DNA of 64,000 nt, taken from assembly GCA_963169295.1 (NCBI GenBank), contig CAUJDD010000085.1:24117-88116 (forward strand), written 5' to 3'. The position numbers were made by a program, and so were the translations under genes. Positions 43,820-52,876 of this stretch are shown piece after piece (position 1 is the first letter of the stretch; each line of letters starts with the position of its first letter). Under the pieces are notes generated by a model. That model did no database searches. It was given only the letters and a program-made list of their open reading frames with translations, and was not told the DNA's origin. Source of the stretch: UBA4416 sp020846025. GTDB lineage: Bacteria; Bacteroidota; Bacteroidia; B-17B0; Aurantibacillaceae.

Positions 43820-45409
43820 TTATTTGACCATACTTTGAGCCATTTTCACAGCTTCATATAGATTAACAATACCTCCGTGTTTAGATAGCTCACTAAATTC
43901 AACCATTTCATCTCTTGAGCCTGGTTTAATTACTTTGGATTCTTTGTATGATTTGATAGAAGATTTAGTTAAAATTTTTATAATTTGTTTAGGAGTAAGG
44001 CTTGGAAAATATGATTTTAAAACAGCTGCACATCCTGCAACTACTGGCGCAGCCATACTTGTTCCACTTGCGTCTTTATATTGATTATTGTCTGGCACTG
44101 TAGAATGAATATCAACACCTGGGGCAAAAATATCAACGGTTTTTTTACCATAATTACTAAATGGAGCTACAATCTCGTCGCCAGGTTTCCAACTTAGTGC
44201 ACCTACATCCATAAAGTTAGATGGAATCTTTCCGTTTTCCATTTTTTTACAAGGATAATGGATGATTTCATCAATATCATCCGAGTTGTTTCCCGCTGCA
44301 TGAATTAATAATACGCCTTTACTTTCGGCATATTTAACGGCATCATCTACAGCTTTCTTATTTGAAGTGTATTTTTTTCCGAAACTCATATTTAATATAC
44401 TAGCGCCATTATCAACAGCATAACGTATGGCGTTCGCAATATCTTTATCGCGCTCATCTCCATCAGGTACACAACGTAAACTCATTATTCTTACATTGTC
44501 GGCAATTCCATCTATGCCAATTCCATTATGGCGTGAAGCAGCAATAATACCAGCTACATGAGTGCCATGAAAAGCGCCTGGTCCTTTGCAATCGCCATTA
44601 CCATAATATTTTTCAGTAACATCATTATAGTTATCACCTACAATTTCGCGAGAATTATAGTTTACGTCTAATCTCGTATTGTCCATTGATTTTAAAGCTT
44701 CAGATAATTTTTCAATTAAATCTTCTATCTCCATTCCTGAAGAAGCTTGAGCAACAGCAATCATTTTACCTTGCATATCTTTCTTATCGTCAGATTTAAA
44801 GGCTTTAATATCCTCTAAAGTAACTTTCTCAACTCCTTTTTCTTTTTTAATTTTTTCTACAACACCGCTTACTGCTTCTTTTATAAACTTGTATTGATTC
44901 ACTCTCGCTTCTTGTTCGGCTGTTTCTTTATCATAATCTGCCTTTACTTTTTGCCAATACTTAAATTCTTTTTTTTCGGCTTTAGTTTTCATATCAACTT
45001 CAGCTTTTCCGTCATATTTGTCTTTTAAGGATTTATAAACGCGGGCAATCTCTAGGTTGTCTTTTTCTACATTTCTACCGTCTTTGTTTCCTAAGAAATT
45101 CCAACCATGTATATCATCTACATAACCGTTTTTATCATCATCAATACCATTGTTAGGAATTTCGCCTACATTTGTCCACATCACATCTTTTAAGTCTTCA
45201 TGGTTGTAATCTACGCCACTATCTAAAACGCCAACAATAATGGTTGTTGATTTTTTTCCTATTAATAGTTCTTTATACGTGCGTTCAGTACTTACACCAT
45301 TAACATTATCTATACTGGCATCTAAGTTAAACCAGTTATCAGGTCTTTTATTTTGAGCATTGGTTGTTGCTACAAAAAATAATGAGGCTAAGACAACTAT
45401 TTTTTTCAT
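43820..45409 (-). CDS. Exported S8 (subtilisin-like) protease with a large insertion
   Basis: 529 residues; signal peptide ends at TNAQ (19). Catalytic triad Asp63 (GVLDSGVDY), His281 (FHGTHVAGI) and Ser451 (GTSMAAPVVAG), oxyanion Asn374 (HAAGNN). The Asp-His gap of about 218 residues is far longer than in subtilisin because of a highly charged, coiled-coil-prone insert at about 115-260 (KTKAEKKEFKYWQKVKADYD). There is no type IX sorting domain, so it is probably periplasmic or lipid-independent outer-surface. Possible propeptide is very short. Confidence 0.93.
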   Translation of the reverse strand: MKKIVVLASLFFVATTNAQNKRPDNWFNLDASIDNVNGVSTERTYKELLIGKKSTTIIVGVLDSGVDYNHEDLKDVMWTNVGEIPNNGIDDDKNGYVDDIHGWNFLGNKDGRNVEKDNLEIARVYKSLKDKYDGKAEVDMKTKAEKKEFKYWQKVKADYDKETAEQEARVNQYKFIKEAVSGVVEKIKKEKGVEKVTLEDIKAFKSDDKKDMQGKMIAVAQASSGMEIEDLIEKLSEALKSMDNTRLDVNYNSREIVGDNYNDVTEKYYGNGDCKGPGAFHGTHVAGIIAASRHNGIGIDGIADNVRIMSLRCVPDGDERDKDIANAIRYAVDNGASILNMSFGKKYTSNKKAVDDAVKYAESKGVLLIHAAGNNSDDIDEIIHYPCKKMENGKIPSNFMDVGALSWKPGDEIVAPFSNYGKKTVDIFAPGVDIHSTVPDNNQYKDASGTSMAAPVVAGCAAVLKSYFPSLTPKQIIKILTKSSIKSYKESKVIKPGSRDEMVEFSELSKHGGIVNLYEAVKMAQSMVK

Positions 45410-45498
45410 AATTCATTTATTTGATTTATCAATGTTACGATTAATTTATCGTATAAGTTTGTTAAATAATGCAACTTGCTCAAAAACGTGATGGACGG

Positions 45499-46881
45499 CT
45501 AGTTACATATTTGAGAGATACCTAGGATTAAATCGTGCTTGGTGATAATATGTACAGTTCCTGCTAAATCAGTCATTAAAACAGCGTTATTTTCTTTTGT
45601 AATTAATTTAGAGATTTCATCCATAGGTGTATTAGCATCTACCATTGGAAAAGCCGCTTGCATTAATTCTGCAACAGTTTTAGTTTTTAAACTATTATCA
45701 GCAATTAATTTATTAAATAAATAATTGTCATTTAATGAACCTACAAATTTTCCATCTTTAATAACTGGAACTTGTGAAATACCATATTTGTTCATTAAAT
45801 TAAGGGCATCACTTATAGGGGCATTATCGTTAATAGTAACTAATTTTTGATTTTTATGTGTTGAAATTAAATCAATCGCTTTAGGCTTTTTAATTTCTAA
45901 AAAGCCTCTATCGCGCATCCAATCATCATTAAACATTTTACCTAAATAACGAGTTCCATGATCATGAAAAATGACAACCACTACATCCGTAGGTTTAAAT
46001 AAATGCTTCATTTGCATCAAGCCAGCCATAGCTGCTCCAGCACTATTGCCAACAAATATGCCTTCTTCACGCGGAATGCGACGGGTCATAATTGCAGCAT
46101 CTCTATCGGTTACTTTTTCAAAATGGTCAATTAAATTAATATCTACATTTTTTGGTAAAAAGTCTTCACCTATACCTTCTGTGATATAAGGATAAATTTC
46201 ATTTTTATCAATTTCACCAGTTTCTTTTAATTTTTTAAATATTGAACCATAAGTGTCAATACCTAATAGTTTGATGTTTGGATTTTTCTCCTTTAAGTAT
46301 CTTCCTGTACCACAAAGTGTACCGCCTGTTCCCACACCTACTACTAAGTGTGTTATTTTTCCTTCTGTTTGCTCCCAAATTTCAGGTCCTGTTTGTTCGT
46401 AATGAGCTTGAGAGTTTGATAGATTATCGTATTGATTAGGTTTCCAAGCATTAGGTACTTCTTTTTCTAATCGAGATGAAACAGAGTAGTAAGATTTAGG
46501 ATCTTCTGGTTCAACATCGGTGGGGCAAACTATAACATCAGCGCCAAATGCTCTAAGCGCATCCACTTTTTCTTTACTTTGTTTATCGGTAGTTGTAAAA
46601 ATACATTTATAACCTTTTATAATTGCGGCAATAGCTAAACCCATCCCAGTATTTCCACTTGTTCCTTCAATAATTGTTCCGCCTGGTTTTAAACGTCCAT
46701 CTTTCTCAGCATCTTCTATCATTTTTAAAGCCATTCTATCTTTAATTGAATTGCCTGGATTAACGGTTTCTATTTTAGCTAGTACTGTACATGGTAAGTC
46801 TTTAGTAATAGAGTTTATTTTTACCATCGGTGTATTGCCAATTGTTTCTAAAATATTATTACTAATTTTTTGATATTTCAT
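45499..46881 (-). CDS. Cystathionine beta-synthase (PLP domain plus CBS pair)
   Basis: 460 residues. Fold type II PLP enzyme: Lys47 in NPGNSIKDRMA, phosphate loop VGVGTGGTLCG near 187, EGTSGNTGMG for the substrate. The C-terminal 120 residues contain two CBS motifs (LNLMNKYGISQVPVIKDGKF and the following repeat), which often bind adenosyl ligands. The mammalian-type haem N-terminus is absent. It condenses homocysteine with serine, or acts as a cysteine synthase. In this window it links MetY product to cysteine. Encoded 21 bases after purC. Confidence 0.88.
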   Translation of the reverse strand: MKYQKISNNILETIGNTPMVKINSITKDLPCTVLAKIETVNPGNSIKDRMALKMIEDAEKDGRLKPGGTIIEGTSGNTGMGLAIAAIIKGYKCIFTTTDKQSKEKVDALRAFGADVIVCPTDVEPEDPKSYYSVSSRLEKEVPNAWKPNQYDNLSNSQAHYEQTGPEIWEQTEGKITHLVVGVGTGGTLCGTGRYLKEKNPNIKLLGIDTYGSIFKKLKETGEIDKNEIYPYITEGIGEDFLPKNVDINLIDHFEKVTDRDAAIMTRRIPREEGIFVGNSAGAAMAGLMQMKHLFKPTDVVVVIFHDHGTRYLGKMFNDDWMRDRGFLEIKKPKAIDLISTHKNQKLVTINDNAPISDALNLMNKYGISQVPVIKDGKFVGSLNDNYLFNKLIADNSLKTKTVAELMQAAFPMVDANTPMDEISKLITKENNAVLMTDLAGTVHIITKHDLILGISQICN

Positions 46882-46902
46882 ATTGTATTATGGTTTAAAA
46901 AA

Positions 46903-47850
46903 TTATATAAGATTGTTTAGTGATTTTAAAATGTTATTTTCAACTCTTTCTAGTAAATTATGTGTAGGATGTTTTACAAATGGATCTCCAGTTACTTTTT
47001 CAAAAAGTTCAATATAGCGTTCTGATATTTCATTAACCCATTGTTCACTCATTTCAGGAATTTTTTGACCATCTTTTCCTTGAAAACCATTTTCAATTAA
47101 CCAACGACGTACAAATTCTTTGCTGAGTTGTTTTTGTTCTTCTCCTTTTTGTTGGCGTTCTTCGTAGCCATCTAAATAAAAGTAGCGAGATGAATCGGGC
47201 GTATGAATTTCATCCATTAAATAAATTTGTCCATTATATAAACCGAATTCATATTTTGTATCTACTAAAATCAACCCCATTTTATGAGCTATTTCTTGTC
47301 CACGTGCGTATAGCTTTCGGGTGTAATCTTCAAGCTGCGTGTAGTATTTCTCTTCAACGATGCCTTGTTTTAAAATTTCTTCTCGGCTAATATCTTCGTC
47401 GTGTCCTTCACTAGCTTTGGTAGTTGGTGTAATAATTGGTTCAGGAAGTTTATCGTTTTCTTTTAATCCTTCTAGTAATGCAACACCACAAAGTGTTCTT
47501 AGCTCGCTGTTGTACGTTCTTGCCGCATGTCCTGCTAAATAACCACGAATTACCATTTCCACTTTAAAAGGTTCGCATAAACGACCAATAGATACCACAG
47601 GATCAGGAGTGTCAATTACCCAATTAGGTACAATATCTTTTGTTTCATTTAAAAATTTAGCCGCAATTTGATTTAAAACTTGCCCTTTATAAGGAATACC
47701 TTTTGGTAATACCACATCAAATGCACTTATGCGATCGCTAGCAACCATTACTAGGTATTTATCGTCAATATTATACACATCTCTTACTTTTCCTTTGTAA
47801 AAGCTTTTTTGATTTGGTAAATTAAAATGGGTAGCGGTAAGTGCTGACAT
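46903..47850 (-). CDS. purC: Phosphoribosylaminoimidazole-succinocarboxamide synthase
   Basis: 315 residues, the longer SAICAR synthase type. FYKGKVRDVYNIDDKYLVMVASDRISAFD (seen as GKVRDVYNID then ASDRISAFDV) and the TPTTKASEGHDEDIS, MGLILVDTKYEFG and MDEIHTPDSSRY motifs are definitive. It joins CAIR and aspartate in purine synthesis. A TATATTTG box lies just upstream. The following gene, 21 bases on, is cystathionine beta-synthase, so they may share a transcript. Confidence 0.97.
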   Translation of the reverse strand: MSALTATHFNLPNQKSFYKGKVRDVYNIDDKYLVMVASDRISAFDVVLPKGIPYKGQVLNQIAAKFLNETKDIVPNWVIDTPDPVVSIGRLCEPFKVEMVIRGYLAGHAARTYNSELRTLCGVALLEGLKENDKLPEPIITPTTKASEGHDEDISREEILKQGIVEEKYYTQLEDYTRKLYARGQEIAHKMGLILVDTKYEFGLYNGQIYLMDEIHTPDSSRYFYLDGYEERQQKGEEQKQLSKEFVRRWLIENGFQGKDGQKIPEMSEQWVNEISERYIELFEKVTGDPFVKHPTHNLLERVENNILKSLNNLI

Positions 47851-47867
47851 ATTATAAAAATTGAAAG

Positions 47868-47875
47868 CAAATATA
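47868..47875 (-). promoter_or_regulatory. Probable -7 box of purC
   Basis: TATATTTG, followed by C, lies 18 bases before the purC ATG and matches the Bacteroidota consensus. No TTG at the -33 position. Confidence 0.45.
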
Positions 47876-47915
47876 ACAACTAATTTAAGCTTTTAAGCCT
47901 TGATTTACTCACACT

Positions 47916-49070
47916 TTACTGACATTTTGCCTTAATCTTTCGGATGCATTGCTGTATCTTTTCTATAGTTATTTTTGTAATGATATCCCAATTAAATTTA
48001 GATTGAATTAAATGTAGTGAATGAGTTTTCTTGTCATCTATGTTAGAAGTGTTTATTGCTTCAAGAAGAGATGTTTCTAATTGTTGTGAATTTGAAGGTT
48101 CTATTAACCAGCCATTTTTATTACTTACTGCTTCAGAAACGGCTCCTACATTGGTGGCAATAATGGCCAAACCACTAGCCATGGCTTCAATAATTACATT
48201 TGGGAAACCTTCACTCCAGCTAGGGCAAACTAAAACATCGCATTGTTGCAGAATTGATTTTAGTTTTTCTGTATCTCTAATTTCACCGTGATAGGTAATG
48301 GATGAATGATGAATCTGTTGTGCGGAATGAATTGGGCCAATAAAGTCAAATTGAAATGATATTTGTTGTTGTATTAATTTTTCGAGAACTTGATTTAGTT
48401 CAATGATTCCTTTTCGGCGTTCAGCCCTTCCCATAAAAATAAAGCGACGAATACCTGTTGGATTTTTTGAAATAGATGAGTTGATAAAATGTGACTCAAC
48501 TCCAGAAGGTATTTCAATTATTTTAGTCGCTTTAATATTTAATTGCTGAATGATTGGAGTTATTTTTCCACCATACGAAAAAACAAAATCCGCCTTTCTA
48601 GTTATTTGTTTTACAAATGGCCGCAATAAATAATGTTGTAATTTTACATTTACACTTGGAGCAATTTGAAACATCTCATATCCATGAAAGTTTACACCTA
48701 TTGGACAGTTCTTTGTTTTTGTTTGAAGTAATTTCCAGCCACTAAACCCTTTTGAGTATATAAAATCATATTTATCTAATCGTTCTTTAATACTATTATA
48801 AGCAAGTTGAGAGTAGCGATATGAATTATAAATATAATGTCCAGGAAATTTGAAACTAGTTGGAAATTGTAGTACAATAGAATGAATGAATTTCTTTTCT
48901 TCTTCTGTAAAGAATTCTAATTGCTGAATATCATAATTTGATTCGTTGTAATGAATTAAATCAACATAAATGCCATTTTTAGCAAAATACTTTGCTAAGT
49001 AAAACGAATGTTTTTGCATTCCTCCTAAAACATAAGGCGAAATTCCATCTGTTATTAGGGCAATATGCAT
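47916..49070 (-). CDS. GT4-family glycosyltransferase
   Basis: 384 residues, GT-B fold. N-terminal LITDGISPYVLGGMQKHSFYL, then IIEIPSGVESHFI at the domain junction and the retaining-GT4 donor motif CPSWSEGFPNVIIEAMASGL with the catalytic EX7E glutamates. It transfers an alpha-linked sugar; acceptor unknown. It begins two bases after the DUF4270 stop, so it is co-transcribed with it. Confidence 0.9.
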   Translation of the reverse strand: MHIALITDGISPYVLGGMQKHSFYLAKYFAKNGIYVDLIHYNESNYDIQQLEFFTEEEKKFIHSIVLQFPTSFKFPGHYIYNSYRYSQLAYNSIKERLDKYDFIYSKGFSGWKLLQTKTKNCPIGVNFHGYEMFQIAPSVNVKLQHYLLRPFVKQITRKADFVFSYGGKITPIIQQLNIKATKIIEIPSGVESHFINSSISKNPTGIRRFIFMGRAERRKGIIELNQVLEKLIQQQISFQFDFIGPIHSAQQIHHSSITYHGEIRDTEKLKSILQQCDVLVCPSWSEGFPNVIIEAMASGLAIIATNVGAVSEAVSNKNGWLIEPSNSQQLETSLLEAINTSNIDDKKTHSLHLIQSKFNWDIITKITIEKIQQCIRKIKAKCQ

Positions 49071-49072
49071 AC

Positions 49073-50443
49073 TTATTTATCGTAAGGATATTTTATATAA
49101 GTTACTTTAAATTTTGGTCTAGCAGCAATGTTGCTAGATTGCGTGCCAGCAAATACAACACGTTGATAACGATTATCTCTTCTGGCAGCGTATGCTGGAT
49201 TAGGAAGCGCATTTACTATATAAAAACCATAATTGTTGATTTTTTTAGTTATAATTTTTTGCATCTGTCTGGCAATATTAAAAACATATTGTTTTTTAGT
49301 TCCATCATAACTTCCGCCATATTTTACAAAGTCTGATGCTTCTAATTGGTCATAAACAAGTTCTTCAGAACCATCATCGCCACAAGCTAATAGTGCTAAT
49401 GAGCTTGGATAACTATAATAAAAATTATATGGACTTGCAATTTCATCAATGCTTACAATTAACTCTGCTCTACTAATTGAAACGTTTACAGAATCTGCAA
49501 AATGCTCCATAAATGGTAAATAAACCTTTACTCTTGTTCCTCCAAATGTGTTAAGATATACATTGTTTTTACCACTTGTTGTATCATTTGAAACAACTTG
49601 TTGGTATAAATTTTGAGTTGCCCCGGCAATGTAATTATGATTTATATGATTAAAACGTAGGGCATCTGGGCCTGAAAAAGAAAAATGATACATTTCGCCT
49701 TTTGTACTTAATGAATTTCCATTATGATAATATAAGTTTACACCTGAGTTTACATCATCTAAATCAAACTGACGAATGGCTCCACTGCCGGGTAATGACA
49801 AATCTGTATTTTCTGATGTAATATAAAAACCCTTATAGGCATCTTGAAAATAGGTATTGTTAATGAGATTAGAAGTGTTTTGAAGAATATATTGTGCTAG
49901 AGTTTTACTTAAAGGAATTATTAAATAAACATATTCTCCTCTTGCACGCACAGTTCCATATAAGGTATTTATAGGGGTAATTGATTTATTAATGGTGTGA
50001 TTAACTCTATATCCATTATCTAATTTGAGTTTTTCATTGAGTGTATATACCTCAAATTTTAATTTAGTAGCCGTATCTCCAACAACATTTCCGGTATATA
50101 ACATAACTATTTCTGCAGAATCTATTATCGGATTGGTACCAAAACTTAAATTAGATAAATTATTACTGATTGAAAAGTTAGTATAGATAGACGCATCAGT
50201 TCGTCCAAAAATAGGATCTTGGTTAGAACCTAAAAATTTATACTGGTCGTTAAAAGTTCTAACACTATCCACTCGTTGTGTGTGCATAAACAAAGAAACA
50301 GAATCAGTTATGGTAATCCCCAATTTATCTGACTCAGGCTGCACATCTATACCTAAAATATTGTTATCATCTTTCTTTTTACAAGATGAAAGTATAATTA
50401 TACACGTAAAAAATATAAAATATTTAAGGTGAGGTTTAAACAT
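49073..50443 (-). CDS. DUF4270 family lipoprotein
   Basis: 456 residues. From ATG 50443 the protein begins MFKPHLKYFIFFTCIIILSSC, a lipobox with the lipidated Cys near residue 21, then KKKDDNNILGIDVQPESD, the hallmark start of DUF4270 proteins. It is a beta-rich exported lipoprotein of unknown function. A longer frame starts at 50470, but its first nine codons are the arm of a terminator hairpin, so the internal Met is chosen. It follows the glycogen-synthase-like gene, a pairing that recurs in this phylum. Confidence 0.9.
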   Translation of the reverse strand: MFKPHLKYFIFFTCIIILSSCKKKDDNNILGIDVQPESDKLGITITDSVSLFMHTQRVDSVRTFNDQYKFLGSNQDPIFGRTDASIYTNFSISNNLSNLSFGTNPIIDSAEIVMLYTGNVVGDTATKLKFEVYTLNEKLKLDNGYRVNHTINKSITPINTLYGTVRARGEYVYLIIPLSKTLAQYILQNTSNLINNTYFQDAYKGFYITSENTDLSLPGSGAIRQFDLDDVNSGVNLYYHNGNSLSTKGEMYHFSFSGPDALRFNHINHNYIAGATQNLYQQVVSNDTTSGKNNVYLNTFGGTRVKVYLPFMEHFADSVNVSISRAELIVSIDEIASPYNFYYSYPSSLALLACGDDGSEELVYDQLEASDFVKYGGSYDGTKKQYVFNIARQMQKIITKKINNYGFYIVNALPNPAYAARRDNRYQRVVFAGTQSSNIAARPKFKVTYIKYPYDK

Positions 50444-50452
50444 ATTAAAATA

Positions 50453-50482
50453 AAACGCATAATTAATCAAAATTATGCGTTT
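50453..50482 (-). terminator. Intrinsic terminator after the glycogen-synthase-like gene
   Basis: On the minus strand AAACGCATAATT is followed by its exact complement AATTATGCGTTT after a 6-base loop, and then TATTTTAA. A 12-bp stem with a T-rich tail separates the gene at 50507-51337 from the DUF4270 gene. Confidence 0.8.
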
Positions 50483-50506
50483 AAAATAGTTAAATCTATA
50501 AAAAAT

Positions 50507-51337
50507 TTAATCAGCCAATACGATACTATCTTCTAATACCATATCATAAAATTCGTTACATGCATCGCAATATTCACCTTCAAGTTTAAATTCTAAGATT
50601 GGTTTTCCTGATTTTTTAGCGTATTTTTCTAATTCAGGGTTTATTTTTTCGCTACCAAATGTGATACCATCAGCATAATCAATTGCTAATTTCATTAAAT
50701 TAATATAATTAGCATCTTCTAAATGTTTTAAATCTTTTCTGTTAATGCCTTCTACAATGGCTTTATCAATTATTTTTTTACTTAATGACTTTGTAAATTC
50801 ATCATCATAAATAGTGAAAATAATTTTAGTATCTGCAAATAATGGGTCTTCGCAAAATGCTTTCTTAACATATAAAGGAGTTAAGCCTGTAAACCAACCA
50901 TGACAATGAATAACGTCTGGAGCCCATCCCAATTTTTTTACAGTTTCAATAACACCACGATTAAAGAAAATAGAGCGTTCATCATTATCTTCAAAGGATT
51001 TACCAGTTACTTTATCTGCTAAAACAGATTTTCTTTGAAAATAATCTTCATTATCTATAAAATACACCTGCATACGAGCAGAAGGGATTGAAGCAACCTT
51101 AATGATTAAAGGATGATCGGAATTATTGATAACAATATTCATTCCTGATAATCGAATTACTTCATGTAATTGATGTCTTCTTTCGTTTATATTACCATAT
51201 TTTGGCATAAATGTTCTAATTTCCTTCCCTTTCTCTTGTATAGCTTGGGGAAGTCTTCTAGCAATTTTACCAATATGGGTTTCATCTAAATAAGGAGTAA
51301 TTTCCTGCGACACAAAAAGGACTCTAGCTTTTCTCAT
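50507..51337 (-). CDS. Truncated glycogen/starch-synthase-like protein (N-terminal GT5 domain only)
   Basis: 276 residues, about half of a GT5 synthase (normally near 470-520). It keeps the first Rossmann domain (ARVLFVSQEITPYLDETHIG, DVIHCHGWFTGLTPLYVKK) but lacks the C-terminal donor-binding domain. The N-terminal KxGGL ADP-glucose loop is replaced by DETHIGKIA. The last 20 residues carry an added CDAC cysteine pair. It is therefore unlikely to synthesise glycogen and may be regulatory or structural. It is divergent from panC and upstream of DUF4270. Confidence 0.85.
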   Translation of the reverse strand: MRKARVLFVSQEITPYLDETHIGKIARRLPQAIQEKGKEIRTFMPKYGNINERRHQLHEVIRLSGMNIVINNSDHPLIIKVASIPSARMQVYFIDNEDYFQRKSVLADKVTGKSFEDNDERSIFFNRGVIETVKKLGWAPDVIHCHGWFTGLTPLYVKKAFCEDPLFADTKIIFTIYDDEFTKSLSKKIIDKAIVEGINRKDLKHLEDANYINLMKLAIDYADGITFGSEKINPELEKYAKKSGKPILEFKLEGEYCDACNEFYDMVLEDSIVLAD

Positions 51338-51442
51338 AATTTAGGTTTAAGTTTTTTCGAATTACAAAAGTAATAAAAAAAAATCCATATTTCAAAGTAT
51401 TATTTAGCTTTACACCCAGTTTTTGAATTTTAGACTTAAAAA

Positions 51443-52279
51443 ATGCAGATATTTCATACAATAAAGGAAGTAAAATTATATGTTGATGAGAAAAAACAAT
51501 TAGGACATAAAATTGGATTTGTTCCAACAATGGGGGCATTGCACCAAGGTCATATTTCTTTAATTGAAACATCTAAAAAGCAAACGGATATTACAATATG
51601 TTCCATCTTTGTAAATCCTACTCAGTTTAATAATGCAGATGATTTAAAACACTATCCTCGTACTCCTGATAATGATATACAAATGTTGCAAAATGCTAAA
51701 TGTGACGTACTTTATATGCCTGAGGTTAATGATATTTATCCAAATAATGAGATACTAAACTTCGATTTTGGTATAATTGGTAACATTTTAGAAGGCGAAC
51801 ATCGTCCTGGACATTTTAACGGAGTAGGTCAAGTAGTAAGTATATTACTAAAAGGAATCCAACCTCATAAAGCATTTTTTGGTAGTAAGGATTATCAGCA
51901 AGTAATGATTGTAAAAGAATTAATTAAGCAACAAAATATTCCAGTTGAAATTTTTTCATGTCCTATTTTAAGAGAAGCTGATGGTTTAGCAATGAGTTCA
52001 AGAAATAAAAGATTGACGAATGAGGAGCGAAAAGTAGCTTCATTAATACCTATTATGATGAAAAAGGCAGCAGACTTAGTTCGTGAAAAAGGAGTAACTT
52101 ATGCTAAATTATATATTGATGAACAAATTCAGCAACAACCTTTAATGAAATTAGATTATTATGAAATTTGTGATACTGAAAGTTTAAATACTTTACATGA
52201 TATATATAACAAACAAGCCATTTCACTGATAGCTGTATTTGTAGGGGCTGTAAGATTAATAGATAATTTAGAAATATAG
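51443..52279 (+). CDS. panC: Pantothenate synthetase
   Basis: 278 residues, normal size. ATP-binding VPTMGALHQGHISLI at 27-41 with both His residues, FVNPTQFN, the pantoate site FGSKDYQQVMIV and the KMSKS-like loop MSSRNKRLT are all visible. It joins pantoate and beta-alanine to pantothenate for coenzyme A. panB and panD are not adjacent. ATG start; a TAGCTTTA box at 51405-51412 is the likely -7 element. Confidence 0.97.
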   Translation: MQIFHTIKEVKLYVDEKKQLGHKIGFVPTMGALHQGHISLIETSKKQTDITICSIFVNPTQFNNADDLKHYPRTPDNDIQMLQNAKCDVLYMPEVNDIYPNNEILNFDFGIIGNILEGEHRPGHFNGVGQVVSILLKGIQPHKAFFGSKDYQQVMIVKELIKQQNIPVEIFSCPILREADGLAMSSRNKRLTNEERKVASLIPIMMKKAADLVREKGVTYAKLYIDEQIQQQPLMKLDYYEICDTESLNTLHDIYNKQAISLIAVFVGAVRLIDNLEI

Positions 52280-52337
52280 TTTTGATGCCTTAACAATATT
52301 TAGCAAAAGAAAATTAAATACCTTAATCTGATTTACA

Positions 52338-52345
52338 TAGTTTTG
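52338..52345 (+). promoter_or_regulatory. Possible -7 box of the 131-aa exported protein gene
   Basis: TAGTTTTG matches TAnnTTTG five bases before ATG 52351, implying a very short leader. No -33 TTG at proper spacing. Confidence 0.3.
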
Positions 52346-52350
52346 TATTT

Positions 52351-52746
52351 ATGTTTAGTAAACATTTAAAACATATATTATTCACTAGCATTTTTTTACT
52401 TGGGATTGTAGGCGTACACACATCTTTTGCTCTTACATCTCATGAAACAACTTTAAGGTTTGAAAAATTAGTTTCACAAAATAAAATTGTTTTAGCTGGC
52501 GAGCATCAGTTAGATGATGTATTATATATTTTACCGGCACAGACTGGCTCGGCAGTTTTTACTCAATTAAGATTAATCGATGAATTTCAAATATCCGATA
52601 AGTTATTACCAGATTTACATGTTTTAGAAATTCTGTTTACTTCCACAAACAACGTACATAAAAATTATCAAAGGATTCAACAACAGCCCACCATTTCTCA
52701 TTTATCTTCTGGGAAGTATTTGTACATCCGTACATTTAGAATCTGA
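52351..52746 (+). CDS. Hypothetical exported protein
   Basis: 131 residues that I do not recognise. Residues 1-27 form a signal peptide or membrane anchor (LFTSIFLLGIVGVHTSFA). The rest is a mixed alpha/beta stretch with no cysteines and no catalytic motif; it ends YLYIRTFRI. It lies between panC and the RND efflux operon on the same strand, with 130 bases before the efflux adaptor gene, so it may share regulation with either or neither. The coding call rests on the signal peptide and codon use. Confidence 0.6.
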   Translation: MFSKHLKHILFTSIFLLGIVGVHTSFALTSHETTLRFEKLVSQNKIVLAGEHQLDDVLYILPAQTGSAVFTQLRLIDEFQISDKLLPDLHVLEILFTSTNNVHKNYQRIQQQPTISHLSSGKYLYIRTFRI

Positions 52747-52876
52747 TTCTTGATTTTTATTCTTTCGTTTTAGCAATCTATCCTAAAGAGGCAAGATAAA
52801 CTTTTCGTTTTTCTTGTTGCTAATAAATTCTAATAATTAAAATCAAAAAAAGTTCGTAAAACACATTTTAAAAATT

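Noticed and set aside
50444..50470. Extended DUF4270 start at 50470
   Set aside because: These codons form one arm of a terminator hairpin, and the lipoprotein signal starts at 50443.
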